Shown: positions 35,275 through 44,175 of the stretch, in pieces
Layout of the letters: each line of letters opens with the position of its first letter
How positions within the stretch are numbered: position 1 is the stretch's first letter
Translations under genes and position numbers: made by a program
NCBI RefSeq assembly: GCF_000702665.1
Contig: NZ_JNJA01000005.1
Span: 1-64,000, forward strand
Source: Solidesulfovibrio alcoholivorans DSM 5433
GTDB lineage: Bacteria > Desulfobacterota > Desulfovibrionia > Desulfovibrionales > Desulfovibrionaceae
Direction: 5' to 3'
DNA length: 64,000 bases
Notes under the pieces: model-generated
Databases searched by the model: none
The model's input: only the letters and a program-made list of their open reading frames with translations
What the model was told of the DNA's origin: nothing

Positions 35275-36673
35275 GGTCCTGGTGGCCAACCGGGGCGAGA
35301 TCGCCATGCGCATCATCCAGGCTTGCGTTTCGCTCGGCCTGGATTTTGTTTGCGTCCATACCAAGGCCGACGCGGCTTCGGGCCATCTGGCCCTGGCCCG
35401 GGAACTCGGCGGGCCGGACTGCGCCTACCGCATCAGCTCCTACCACGACGCCAACGAGATCCTGGCCGTGGCCGACCACAGCGGCGCCACGGCCATCCAT
35501 CCCGGCTACGGCTTTTTCGCCGAGGATTTCCGTTTCGCCCGCCGCGTGGCCGAACGCACCCGGGGCCTCGTTTTCATCGGCCCCTCCTGGCGCATCATCC
35601 GGTCGCTCGGCGACAAGATCAACACCAAGCGCCTGGCGCGCAGCCTCTCCATTCCCACCGTCCCCGGCTCCGACCGCCCCGTCTACGACGAGATGGAGGC
35701 CGAGGAGATCGCCGAGACCCTGTTCGCCTTCCAGGCCGAGCAGGGCATCAGCAACTCCGTGGTCCTGGTCAAGGCCTCGGCCGGCGGCGGCGGCATGGGT
35801 ATCGAGGAAATCTACGACATCGACCAGTTCAAGACCGTCTACCGGCGCATCCGCAACTACGCCAAGCGCCAGTTCCACGACGAGGGCGTGCTGATCGAGC
35901 AGCGCATCTTCGACTTCAACCACCTCGAAGTGCAGATCGTGGCCGACCGTTCGGGCAAGAGCATTGTCCACTTCGGCACCCGCAACTGCACCATCCAGTC
36001 CACGGGCCGGCAAAAGCGCGTGGAGGTGGCCCCGGGGTTTAGGCCCCAGGAAGTCGCATACGCCTTCGACGCCGGCAAGGTCCTCGACGACATCGTCGGC
36101 TACTCCCTGGCCATGGCCAGGGAGGTGGCCTACGACAACGTCGGCACCTGGGAATGGATCGTCTCGCCCACGGGACAGCCTTTCCTCATGGAGGTCAACA
36201 CCCGCATCCAGGTGGAAAACGGCGTGTCCGCCGCCATTTCCCGCATCAAGGGCCAAGGCGGCGTCAACCTCATCGCCGAGCAGATCCGCATGGGTCTCGG
36301 CGACCCCATGGGCTACGACCAGTCCGACATCGCCTTCGAGGGCGTGGGCGTCGAATACCGCATCATCGCCGAGGACCCGGCCAACCGCTTCACCCCCTGG
36401 GTCGGGCGCATCGACCAGTTCCTGGCGCCGACCCTGCCCTGGGCAAAGCTCCATACCCACATCCCCATGGACGCGCCCTACGAGATCCCCACGGAATACG
36501 ACCCCAACCTGGCCCTGGCCATCATCTGGGGCAAGGATCTGGCCGAGGCCAAAAAGCGCGGGGTGGGCTATCTGGACGAACTGACCCTGTCCGGGGCCGA
36601 CGGCGCGGGACAGGAACTCAAGTCCAACGTCCGCTTCCTGCGGGACAAGACCGCCACCATCCTGCAATTCTAA
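35255..36673 (+). CDS. accC: Biotin carboxylase subunit of an acyl-CoA carboxylase
   Basis: A 472-residue ATP-grasp biotin carboxylase. Seen: KVLVANRGEIAMRI, the Gly-rich ATP loop KASAGGGGMGIE (about residue 175), HLEVQIVAD, and EVNTRIQVENGVS. Two blocks deviate from the usual enzyme: VEHxVTE reads VENGVSA, and the DCSxQRRHQK block reads NCTIQSTGRQK. This marks a divergent clade. GTG start at 35255, though the ribosome-binding site is weak and TTG 35234 is possible. Followed by the fused carboxyltransferase. Confidence 0.87.
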   Translation: MPTNKHKVLVANRGEIAMRIIQACVSLGLDFVCVHTKADAASGHLALARELGGPDCAYRISSYHDANEILAVADHSGATAIHPGYGFFAEDFRFARRVAERTRGLVFIGPSWRIIRSLGDKINTKRLARSLSIPTVPGSDRPVYDEMEAEEIAETLFAFQAEQGISNSVVLVKASAGGGGMGIEEIYDIDQFKTVYRRIRNYAKRQFHDEGVLIEQRIFDFNHLEVQIVADRSGKSIVHFGTRNCTIQSTGRQKRVEVAPGFRPQEVAYAFDAGKVLDDIVGYSLAMAREVAYDNVGTWEWIVSPTGQPFLMEVNTRIQVENGVSAAISRIKGQGGVNLIAEQIRMGLGDPMGYDQSDIAFEGVGVEYRIIAEDPANRFTPWVGRIDQFLAPTLPWAKLHTHIPMDAPYEIPTEYDPNLALAIIWGKDLAEAKKRGVGYLDELTLSGADGAGQELKSNVRFLRDKTATILQF

Positions 36674-36727
36674 GCGGCCCGTCCCGCGCGCCGCGCGCGG
36701 CCGGGACGGCGTTTCGGGAATACGCTT

Positions 36728-38974
36728 ATGGAAATCGAAAAGCGCGTCGTCGAATTGAGCGATCGCTTGCAATACATCCAGGACATCTTCGGCGGCCGGG
36801 AGAACGCGAACATCGCGCTCATGCGCTCGCGCCTGGGCGAATTCGCCGCCCGCGCCGACGCCCCTCCCGGCGAGAAGGCGCAGATGCTGCGCCAGCTCGA
36901 GGACCTGTTCGCCTTCCTGGAAAAAAAGCTCGACGACGAACTCACCCCCATGGACCGCGTGCGCATCGTGCGCCATCCCGCCCGGGTGAGCCTCAAGGAC
37001 ATCCTGGAAAACGTCTACGACAACTACACCGAGATCGGCGGCCAGGACGAATACTCCATCGACCCGAGCATGCTCATCGCCCGCGCCTACATCACGCGCA
37101 GAAAGGGCGACAAGGTCATCAACCAGCCCGTCATGGTCATCGGCCAGGAAAAGGGCCACGGCCAGGAATTCCGCAACGGCGGCTCGGTCAAGCCCTGGGG
37201 CAACGCCAAAGCCTTGCAGTACATGAAGGTCGCCGAGACCGAGCGCATCCCCATCCACTCCTACGTGTTCACGCCCGGGGCCTACCCCGTGGAGGACTTC
37301 CCGGGCGCGGCCCAGCAGATCGCGCGCAACCTCTACGAGATGGGCGGGCTGCGCGTGCCCGTGGTGTCGGTGATTTCCGAGGGCGGCTCGGGCGGGGCCG
37401 AGGCCATCGGCCTTTCCGACGTGCGCCTCATGCTCTCCCACGGCTACTATTCCGTCATCTCCCCCGAGGGCGCGGCGGCCATCGAGGCCGGCATCCGCCA
37501 GGGACAGCGCGTTTCCCCGGACCTCATCGAGGCCTGCGCCAAGCGGCTCAACATCACCGCCGCCGACAACCTGCGCATGGGCTACATCGACAAGGTCGTG
37601 GACGAACCCGACCTCGGCGCGCGGCCCCACCATTACGACTTCTTCAAGGACCTGCGCCAGGAAGTCGTGCGCGCCACGGACCAGGTCTTCCTCGGCGTGG
37701 CCGGGTTCAAGCTTTTTCGCGCCCTGGTCGCCTCCCGGCGCAAGGCCAACGACGCCGAAGGCATGTTCGTGCGCTGGACCTTGGACGAAGCCGCGGCCGA
37801 CCGGCTCGTCTGGAAGCGCTACTGCAAGTACCGCCGCATGGCCGAGACGGCCTTCCGCGACAGCCGCCCCTCCGGCGCGCGCATCGCCTCCCGGGCGCAG
37901 AGCATGCTCTGGTCGGGTTATTCCTTCCTGCGCTACGACTTCCTCGGCAAAAACGTCAAAAAGCTGGCTAAGACAGTGGGCGATCTGGAGGCCGAGGCCC
38001 GGCTCGTGGCCAACCGCCTCGCCGCGCCCCTGCGCAAAAGCCGCGACAAGAACGCCCCCGTCGCCTGCGACCCGGAAAAAAGTCGCATGCTCGTCGAGCT
38101 CTCCCAGCCCGAGCAGGGAGCCTGTCTCGAGGAGTTCGGCTGGCGCTACGTGAGCCCCAAGGCGGCCGAGGACAAGGCCGTCAGCTGCCCCGAGTCCACG
38201 ACCTACGGCTGCCCCGACCTCTGGGCCCCGGACCTCTACGGCGACTTCGCCGGCGTGTGCGTCCACTGCGGCCATCACTTCCCCATGGAATACCAATGGG
38301 TGCTCGGCAACGTCTTCGACCCGGATTCGGTGGTGGAATACGACGCCGACATCGAGGCAGGAAATCCGCTGGACTATCCCGGCTTCGACGCCAAGCTCGC
38401 CGCGGCCAAGGAAAAGACCGGGCGCAAGTCCGCCTGCGTCTCCCTGGACGCGAAAATCGAGGGCATCAAGGTCACGTCCGCCGTACTCTATTCCGCCTTT
38501 CGAGGCGGCTCGGTCGGCGCGGCCGAGGGCGAGAAGTTCATCCGCGCCCTGGCCCGGGCGCGCCGCCGCCACTTCCCGTTCCTGGCCTACGTCCACGGTA
38601 CGGCCGGCATCCGCATCCAGGAGAGCCTCAACGGCCTCATCCAGATGCCCCGCGTCACCCTGGCCGTGCGGCGCTACATCGAAACGGGCGGCCTCTACGT
38701 GGTCCTCTACGACACCAATTCCTACGCCGGCCCGGTGGCGAGCTTCCTCGGCTGCTCGCCCTACCAGTTCTCCGTGCGCTCGGCCAACATCGGCTTCGCC
38801 GGACCCGGCGTCATCAAGGAAACCACCGGCATCGACATCCCGCCCGACTACCACCGGGCCCACAACGCCCTGGCCCGGGGCCATATCCAGGGCATCTGGG
38901 ACCGCCGCGAGATCCGCAAGAACCTGAAGCAGGTTCTGCTGACCATCGGCGGCCGGAATTTGTATTACCGGTAG
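36728..38974 (+). CDS. Fused acetyl-CoA carboxylase carboxyltransferase (alpha-beta order)
   Basis: A 748-residue protein that fuses AccA and AccD, which are separate in E. coli, and in alpha-then-beta order. The AccA-like half (about residues 1-330) has GQEKGHGQEFRNGG and the oxyanion loop SEGGSGGAEAIG then YYSVISPEGAAAIEAG. The AccD-like half (about 480-748) starts with a zinc-ribbon remnant: CVHCGHHF is intact but its partner pair is spread out (SCPESTTYGC). It transfers carboxyl from biotin to acetyl-CoA to make malonyl-CoA. Confidence 0.88.
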   Translation: MEIEKRVVELSDRLQYIQDIFGGRENANIALMRSRLGEFAARADAPPGEKAQMLRQLEDLFAFLEKKLDDELTPMDRVRIVRHPARVSLKDILENVYDNYTEIGGQDEYSIDPSMLIARAYITRRKGDKVINQPVMVIGQEKGHGQEFRNGGSVKPWGNAKALQYMKVAETERIPIHSYVFTPGAYPVEDFPGAAQQIARNLYEMGGLRVPVVSVISEGGSGGAEAIGLSDVRLMLSHGYYSVISPEGAAAIEAGIRQGQRVSPDLIEACAKRLNITAADNLRMGYIDKVVDEPDLGARPHHYDFFKDLRQEVVRATDQVFLGVAGFKLFRALVASRRKANDAEGMFVRWTLDEAAADRLVWKRYCKYRRMAETAFRDSRPSGARIASRAQSMLWSGYSFLRYDFLGKNVKKLAKTVGDLEAEARLVANRLAAPLRKSRDKNAPVACDPEKSRMLVELSQPEQGACLEEFGWRYVSPKAAEDKAVSCPESTTYGCPDLWAPDLYGDFAGVCVHCGHHFPMEYQWVLGNVFDPDSVVEYDADIEAGNPLDYPGFDAKLAAAKEKTGRKSACVSLDAKIEGIKVTSAVLYSAFRGGSVGAAEGEKFIRALARARRRHFPFLAYVHGTAGIRIQESLNGLIQMPRVTLAVRRYIETGGLYVVLYDTNSYAGPVASFLGCSPYQFSVRSANIGFAGPGVIKETTGIDIPPDYHRAHNALARGHIQGIWDRREIRKNLKQVLLTIGGRNLYYR

Positions 38975-38997
38975 GGCTGAGGGGAGAAGAGGAAGAT

Positions 38998-39040
38998 GCC
39001 TCCGGCGGCCAGGAGGGGATGATCCCTTCCTGGACCTCCC
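38998..39040 (+). repeat. Dispersed palindromic repeat, copy C
   Basis: GCCTCCGGCGGCC, AGGAGGGGATGATCCCTTCCTGG hairpin, ACCTCCC. It sits 24 bases after the carboxyltransferase stop and splits the carboxylase cluster. Confidence 0.85.
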
Positions 39041-39145
39041 CGACGGGGGGACAGGGAGCGCGACGCGATTGCTTCGGGGCGCGCCGCGTTGTAACGAATA
39101 CGGAAACTCCAGTGCCGGCGGCACGGCCGGCGGCGGGGAACGCTT

Positions 39146-39796
39146 GTGATAGACGTCAAAGCCTTGCTGGAACAGATCAAAGCCTCGCCCTACGAGGAAA
39201 TCGTGGTGGAAGCGCCCCATACGGGCGTGGTGCGTTTCGCCGGCATCGAGCCGGGCACGCACGTGACGGCGACTTCGGGAACCTACGGCGAAAAGCCCGG
39301 CACGCTGCTCGCCAAGCTCACCCGCGAACACAACGACAAACCGCTTTTCGCCGGGGCCAAGGGTGTGGTCGGCGAGGTCAGCAGCGACCTGGAAGGGAAA
39401 TTCGTCGAGGCGGGCACGAAGCTGGCCGTCATCCGCCACTTCCTGTCCAAGGACGAGGTCATCGCCGCCATCCTGCGCCAGGTGCTCTACCTTTTCACCG
39501 CACCGGAACGGGCCAAGTACTATTTCATCCCGAGCGTGGACAAGAAGGTCAAGGCCTCGGGGCCGCACGCGGTCAAGGTCCAGTCCGGCATGGAGCTTTT
39601 CATCGTCTCGCGCATGAAGCGGGAAAAGCCGCTGGTCTACGAAGGCCCGGAAGGCATCATCTACGCGGTCTATTTCCAGCACGACCAGAACGTGGACCAG
39701 GGCGCGCCCCTTGTCGGCGTGTGCCCGGCGTCCCAGACCAGCCTCATCCAGGACGTGGTCAACCGGGTGCGCACGGACTGGGAGGAGCGGGAGTAG
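39146..39796 (+). CDS. Biotin carboxyl carrier-like protein with two biotinyl-fold segments
   Basis: A 216-residue protein. An N-terminal biotinyl/lipoyl-like half (EAPHTGVVRFAGIEPGTHV, about residues 22-80) has no attachment lysine. A second C-terminal half has the attachment motif in SRMKREKP (about residue 157) and the hammerhead GPEGIIYAVYFQHDQNV. The residues around the lysine (RMKR) differ from the usual AMKM. GTG start at 39146, after GGGGAA. By position it should be the biotin carrier of the adjacent carboxylase. Confidence 0.72.
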   Translation: MIDVKALLEQIKASPYEEIVVEAPHTGVVRFAGIEPGTHVTATSGTYGEKPGTLLAKLTREHNDKPLFAGAKGVVGEVSSDLEGKFVEAGTKLAVIRHFLSKDEVIAAILRQVLYLFTAPERAKYYFIPSVDKKVKASGPHAVKVQSGMELFIVSRMKREKPLVYEGPEGIIYAVYFQHDQNVDQGAPLVGVCPASQTSLIQDVVNRVRTDWEERE

Positions 39797-39798
39797 TC

Positions 39799-40146
39799 AT
39801 GGGAAAGTACCTGCAGATCCGCGTCATCGCCCAGACCTTCGACACGACCGCTGCCGCGCGGCGCTACGAGCGGCTCTACGCCCTGGCCTATCCGGCCGCG
39901 GCCACGCCCCCGGCCGGCCCGCTGGGCCTGCTGGAACTCGTGCAGTCCCTCGACGACGCCGTGCGCCTGGGCGATCTGCCCGGGGCCGACCGCAAGGCGC
40001 TGCTGCCTGGCGTCGAGCGGGCCATGGCGCTCAAGACCGCCCTGGAGGCGGCCCTTGGCGAGCGCGACGCGCACACGGCGGACAAGCTTTCCTATGATCT
40101 GGAAGACGCCCTGGGCGAGCTCGAAAAGCTCGCGCCCAGGGACTAG
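39799..40146 (+). CDS. Small conserved-looking protein at the end of the carboxylase cluster
   Basis: A 115-residue, mostly helical protein starting MGKYLQIRVIAQTFD, with YERLYALAYP and an acidic C-terminal helix LSYDLEDALGELEKL. No family is recognised. It begins 2 bases after the biotin-carrier stop, so it is co-translated and may be an accessory subunit. No signal peptide or membrane span. Confidence 0.7.
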   Translation: MGKYLQIRVIAQTFDTTAAARRYERLYALAYPAAATPPAGPLGLLELVQSLDDAVRLGDLPGADRKALLPGVERAMALKTALEAALGERDAHTADKLSYDLEDALGELEKLAPRD

Positions 40147-40218
40147 AGGATTTTGACAAGGGTCCGGATCGCCCGAAGCGGACTTGAAACCGGAGGCCGA
40201 CGGATCGGAACCCCGCAA

Positions 40219-40256
40219 GGGATTCCAAAGGGCTTCGCCCTTTGGCCGCCGGAGGC
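40219..40256 (-). repeat. Dispersed palindromic repeat, copy D (inverted)
   Basis: On the minus strand GCCTCCGGCGGCC, AAAGGGCGAAGCCCTTT hairpin, GGAATCCC. It lies between the carboxylase cluster and ssb; the hairpin arms have changed but pair perfectly, a sign of compensatory change. Confidence 0.85.
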
Positions 40257-40307
40257 ATCCCCCCTGACATTTTGCCGCGCCACGGCGCGTGATGAAGGAG
40301 GCGGCAG

Positions 40308-40880
40308 ATGGCCGGCAGCATCAACAAAGTCATTCTGGTCGGCAGGCTCGGCCAGGACCCCAAGCTGACCTACATGCCCTCGGGCAGCCCCGTGGCCGAG
40401 ATGAGCGTGGCCACGGACGAGTCCTACAAGGACCGCGAGGGCAACAAGGTGGACCGGGTGGAATGGCACCGGGTCAAGGTCTTCGGCAAGTCCGCGGAAT
40501 TTTGCGGCAACTACCTGGCCAAGGGCCGGCTCGTCTACGTCGAGGGGACGCTGCGCACCCGCAGCTGGGAAGACCAGCAGGGCCAGAAGCGCTACATGAC
40601 CGAGGTGGTGGTGACCGGTCCCGGCCACACCATCCAGGGGCTCGATTCGCGCGGCGGCATGGCGGCCGAGGCCCCGATGGGCGACGAGGGCTTCCAGGGC
40701 CGGCGCTCCTACCAGGGCGGCGGGCAGGGCGGTGGCGGCCAAGGCGGTCCGCGTGGCGGCCAGGGCGGCCCGCGCGGCGGCCAGCAGACCCCCCCGCGCG
40801 GCAACCAGCCCTATCCCGACGAAGAGCCGGGTCCGGCCTTCCCCTCCGAAGCCTCGGGCATGGACGACGTGCCGTTCTAG
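40308..40880 (+). CDS. ssb: Single-stranded DNA-binding protein
   Basis: A 190-residue SSB. The OB fold covers residues 1-110 (SINKVILVGRLGQDPKLTY, EWHRVKVFGKSAEFC, VYVEGTLRTRSWEDQ). A Gly/Gln/Arg-rich linker follows, and the acidic tip DDVPF recruits partner proteins. GGAGG lies upstream (40296-40301). Confidence 0.97.
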   Translation: MAGSINKVILVGRLGQDPKLTYMPSGSPVAEMSVATDESYKDREGNKVDRVEWHRVKVFGKSAEFCGNYLAKGRLVYVEGTLRTRSWEDQQGQKRYMTEVVVTGPGHTIQGLDSRGGMAAEAPMGDEGFQGRRSYQGGGQGGGGQGGPRGGQGGPRGGQQTPPRGNQPYPDEEPGPAFPSEASGMDDVPF

Positions 40881-40902
40881 GCTTTTCTTTTCCGAAATGA
40901 CG

Positions 40903-40940
40903 ACGGGCCGCAGGAATTCCCCGCGGCCCGTTTTGTTTTT
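40903..40940 (+). terminator. Terminator of ssb
   Basis: Stem ACGGGCCGC/GCGGCCCGT (40903-40911 with 40923-40931) followed by TTTTGTTTTT. Confidence 0.85.
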
Positions 40941-40958
40941 GTCGGTTGGCGGCCGGTT

Positions 40959-41726
40959 TCAGACCTGCATGTCCACAGTTGTTGTCGTGGTCGGCGCCTG
41001 GGTGGCCTGCTGCGCGGCATAGGCCGAAAGTGGGAACTCGGTCGCGCTTGTCGGCGTTGCCGGAGCGGCGGCGTCCTCGGACATGCCGGGCGACGAGGGC
41101 GCGAGGGGAGCGGCACTTTCCCCTGTCGTCGGGGAGGTGGTTTCGGCGGCGCCGTCCGATTCGGCCGGCGAGACGCTTGCTGCGGCTGCCGCCGTCGCCG
41201 TGGCCGCAGCCCCGTCGGTCGTGGCGTCCTGCCCTGTCTGGGAGGCGGCGTCTTGCGGCTGGGTCGCGTCTTGCGCCCGCTGTTCGATGTCTTCCTTGAT
41301 GTCGTCCAGGTTTTTGGACGACTGGTCCGCGACTTCGTTCTCCGTCGTGCGCTGTACGCCTTCTTCCACACGGTGCTGCATGAGGGTCGCGGCGACGTAT
41401 GTCCCATTTCCGCTGGAGACCTGCATCGAGGAGGCCAGCAGGGAGTATTGCGCGCTCAGTCCGTCGAGCAGGGTACCCATCCTGTCGCCGAAGCTGTTTT
41501 GCGTCTGGAGGCTCGAGAGCGTCGCCTTGATGTACTTCGAACTTGTCGCGTCCGTTGTGGCGAAGTTCGTGGACAGCATATTGGACGCGGCCGAAGCCGA
41601 CGTGCCCATGGCCCGCTGGTACGTGTGGCCGTCGGACGTATCGGCCTGCGACGGTGCGGTCGTGGCCGATGCCAGCGCCAGCGTCGCATGCGCCGTGAAC
41701 GCGCCGGTCACGCTCCCGATATCCAT
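40959..41726 (-). CDS. Low-complexity orphan protein (paralogue of the 24.1-kb gene)
   Basis: A 255-residue protein of unknown family. It shares with the gene at 24,148 the segment SAASNMLSTNF (there STASNVLSGNF), a charged helix NLDDIKEDIEQRAQDA (there NLQDVREDIDRKAEEA), an Ala/Thr/Pro-rich C-terminal half, and a terminal hydrophobic-Asp motif (VDMQV versus IDLFV). No cysteine, signal peptide or membrane segment. GGGAGG precedes the ATG. A sigma-28-like promoter lies just upstream, so a flagellar-regulon role is inferred. Confidence 0.72.
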   Translation of the reverse strand: MDIGSVTGAFTAHATLALASATTAPSQADTSDGHTYQRAMGTSASAASNMLSTNFATTDATSSKYIKATLSSLQTQNSFGDRMGTLLDGLSAQYSLLASSMQVSSGNGTYVAATLMQHRVEEGVQRTTENEVADQSSKNLDDIKEDIEQRAQDATQPQDAASQTGQDATTDGAAATATAAAAASVSPAESDGAAETTSPTTGESAAPLAPSSPGMSEDAAAPATPTSATEFPLSAYAAQQATQAPTTTTTVDMQV

Positions 41727-41756
41727 CCTGCGCCTCCCGCATTGTTATCGTATTCC

Positions 41757-41784
41757 CTATCGGCAACGTGCGCGGGAAACTATA
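41757..41784 (-). promoter_or_regulatory. Sigma-28-like promoter of the 41.7-kb orphan
   Basis: On the minus strand TATAGTTT (41784-41777), 12 bases, then GCCGATAG (41764-41757). The enteric FliA consensus is TAAAGTTT-N11-GCCGATAA. Each half has one mismatch, and the spacer is one base long. The start would be near 41750, 24 bases before the ATG. Confidence 0.55.
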
Positions 41785-41831
41785 GGCCTGTCCCGGATCG
41801 GACACGCCGCAACGGCACCGGCCGCCATGCG

Positions 41832-44090
41832 CTAGCGGCGCAGCAGCCGCAGCCCGTTGCCGATCACGAGCAGGCTCGTGCCCATGTCCGCGAAAACCGC
41901 GAGCAGCATGGAGCCGTAGCCCGCGACGGTGAGCGCCAGCACGAGCCCCTTGAGCCCGAGCGCCAGGGCGATGTTTTGCCGCAGCACCGAAACGGTGGCC
42001 TTGGACAGGCCAATGAACGCCGCGAGCTTGCGCGGGTCGTCGTCCATGATGGCCACGTCCGCCGTCTCGATGGCCGCGTCCGTGCCCGCCGCGCCCATGG
42101 CGAAGCCGATGTCCGCCCGCGCCAGCGCCGGGGCGTCGTTGATGCCGTCGCCGACCATGCCCACGAGCCCCTTGCCACCGAGAGCCTTGCGCAGCGCGCT
42201 CACGGCCGCGGCCTTGTCCTCGGGCATCTGGTCGCCGTGCGCCTCGGCGATGCCCGCCTCCCGGGCGACGGCCTCGGCCGTGCGCGCGTTGTCGCCGGAA
42301 AGCATGACGGTCGCGACGCCAAGCCGCGCCAGGGCCTCAACCGCCTCGCGGCTGTGCGGCCGGATGACGTCGGCGGCGGCGAAAATCGCGCGCACCCCGG
42401 ACGTGTCGGCCAAAAGCACGGCGGTTTTGCCCGCACCCTCCAGGGCGGCCAGGCGCGCTTCCACGGCGGGCGAGCACACCCCCAGCCGTTCGATCAGCCG
42501 GTGGTTGCCCAGATGGTACGCTTGGCCTTCCACCTCGCCGCGCACGCCAAGGCCGGGCAGGGCGGAAAACGCCGACACGTGTCCCGGCACGATGCCGTCC
42601 GCTGCGGCCTGCTGCGCCACGGCCCGGGACACGGGATGGTCCGAGCGCGCGGCCAGGCTCGCCGCGATGACACGATTTGCGGCCGCGTCGCCGGCCAGGG
42701 TCTCGAAATCCGTCTGCACCGGCCGGCCCGTGGTCACGGTGCCGGTCTTGTCCAGGGCCATGGTCCGGAGGGCGTGGCCGCGCTCCAGGAAGAGCCCGCC
42801 CTTGACCAGGATACCGCGCCGCGCCGCCGCGGCCAGACCGCTGACCACCGAAACGGGCGTGGAGATGACGAGCGCGCACGGGCAGGCGATGACCAGGATC
42901 ACGAGCCCCTTGTAGATCCATTCCGCAAAGCCCCCGCCAAGAAACAGGGGCGGCGCGAGCGCCACGGCCACGGCCACGGCGAAGACCGCCGGCGTGTAGA
43001 CCGCCGCGAAGCGGTCCACGAAGCGCTTCATGTCCGCTTCCTTCCCCGGCGAGGCCAGCACCGCGCGCGTGATGCGCGCAAGCGTCGAATCGTCGGCCAG
43101 GGCCGTGGTCGTGGCCGTCAGTTCGCCTTCCTGGTTGACGCTGCCCGCGAAAAGCGCTTCTCCCGGCCCTTTTTCCACGGGCAGGCTTTCGCCCGTGACC
43201 GGCGACTGGTCCACGGACGAATGCCCGGCGGCAACCACGGCGTCGAGGGGCACGCGCTCTCCGGGCCGAATGCGGATGGTCGCGCCGACTGGCACGCTCC
43301 CCGCGGCGACCGTGGCGAACGTCCCGTCTTCCCGGCGCAGGGTCGCCACTTCCGGGGCCAGGGATAAAAGCGCCGCCACCGCGCCGTTGGCCTTGGCCAA
43401 GGACACGGATTCGAGTTGCTCGGCGATGGCGAAAAGCACCATGACCATGGCCGCTTCGGGAAACTGGCCGAGGATGAGCGCGCCTGTGGCCGCGATGCTC
43501 ATGAGCGCATTGATGTTGAGCTCACGCCTGGACAGGGCGATCAAACCCTTGCGGTAGATGGGCAGCGCGCACAGCGCGATGGCCGCCAGGGCGCAGGCGA
43601 CCGGCAGCCAGGGCGCGGCGATGTCCAGCCAGTCAGCCGCCTCGGACACGACGGACAGGCCGAGCCCCAGGGCCTGGACCGGGGTCACCCACGGCCCGGC
43701 CGGACCAGAAACCGGGCGCGGCGCGCCCCCGGCCGTCACGGGCACGGCCTCCATGCCGAGGGCCGCGATGGCCGCCACGATGCCGAGCGTGTCCGGCAGG
43801 TCGTGGTGCACCGTCAGCTCCCGGGACAGCAGGTTGAAGCGCAACCCGGCCACGCCCGGCATGCCGCCGAGCGCCTTGCGGAGCATCGCCTCCTCGGTGG
43901 GGCAGTCCATGGCCTCAATGCGAAACACGTCGCTTCTGGCGGACGCCGGCGGCGGGCCGTCCTCCTTTTTCGGGCGCGGCGCGGCCTGGCATGCGCCGCC
44001 GCAATGGCACGGGGCTCCGCCGGCAAACGGCTGCGGCCCTTCCTGCGTATGGGGATGGCCATGGCTGTGGCCGTGATCGTGCGTGGACAT
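41832..44090 (-). CDS. zntA: Zinc/cadmium/lead-exporting P1B-type ATPase
   Basis: A 752-residue heavy-metal pump. The N terminus is His-rich (HDHGHSHGHPH) with extra Cys pairs (CHCGGAC), then a metal-binding domain with MDCPTEEAML, a variant common in Zn/Cd pumps. Catalytic features: TGES, the transmembrane CPC in VIACPCALVISTP, DKTGTVTTG, SDHPVS and GDGINDAPAL. Start at 44090 is fixed by AAGGAGG; the frame extends upstream without support. Divergent from its MerR-type regulator. Confidence 0.93.
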   Translation of the reverse strand: MSTHDHGHSHGHPHTQEGPQPFAGGAPCHCGGACQAAPRPKKEDGPPPASARSDVFRIEAMDCPTEEAMLRKALGGMPGVAGLRFNLLSRELTVHHDLPDTLGIVAAIAALGMEAVPVTAGGAPRPVSGPAGPWVTPVQALGLGLSVVSEAADWLDIAAPWLPVACALAAIALCALPIYRKGLIALSRRELNINALMSIAATGALILGQFPEAAMVMVLFAIAEQLESVSLAKANGAVAALLSLAPEVATLRREDGTFATVAAGSVPVGATIRIRPGERVPLDAVVAAGHSSVDQSPVTGESLPVEKGPGEALFAGSVNQEGELTATTTALADDSTLARITRAVLASPGKEADMKRFVDRFAAVYTPAVFAVAVAVALAPPLFLGGGFAEWIYKGLVILVIACPCALVISTPVSVVSGLAAAARRGILVKGGLFLERGHALRTMALDKTGTVTTGRPVQTDFETLAGDAAANRVIAASLAARSDHPVSRAVAQQAAADGIVPGHVSAFSALPGLGVRGEVEGQAYHLGNHRLIERLGVCSPAVEARLAALEGAGKTAVLLADTSGVRAIFAAADVIRPHSREAVEALARLGVATVMLSGDNARTAEAVAREAGIAEAHGDQMPEDKAAAVSALRKALGGKGLVGMVGDGINDAPALARADIGFAMGAAGTDAAIETADVAIMDDDPRKLAAFIGLSKATVSVLRQNIALALGLKGLVLALTVAGYGSMLLAVFADMGTSLLVIGNGLRLLRR

Positions 44091-44118
44091 GCAAAACCTC
44101 CTTGCATCCGACGCCCTC

Positions 44119-44149
44119 ATGAGACACCTTGGAGCTACTCCAGGGTCAA
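44119..44149 (-). promoter_or_regulatory. MerR-type operator and promoter of zntA
   Basis: On the minus strand -35 TTGACC (44149-44144), a 19-base spacer and -10 TCTCAT (44124-44119). The long spacer is the hallmark of MerR-activated promoters. It holds a 21-base dyad ACC-x-TGGAG-N3-CTCCA-x-GGT (44126-44146) with one mismatch per side. Confidence 0.85.
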
Positions 44150-44175
44150 GCGTTTTTTTAGCAAGGAGGTCCCCC

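Noticed and set aside
35138..39682. A 1514-codon open frame on the minus strand opposite the carboxylase cluster
   Set aside because: It is the antisense shadow of strongly supported plus-strand genes in a GC-rich genome and has no recognisable protein features. The same applies to long antisense frames at 8687-11044, 29785-32259 and 58617-61373.
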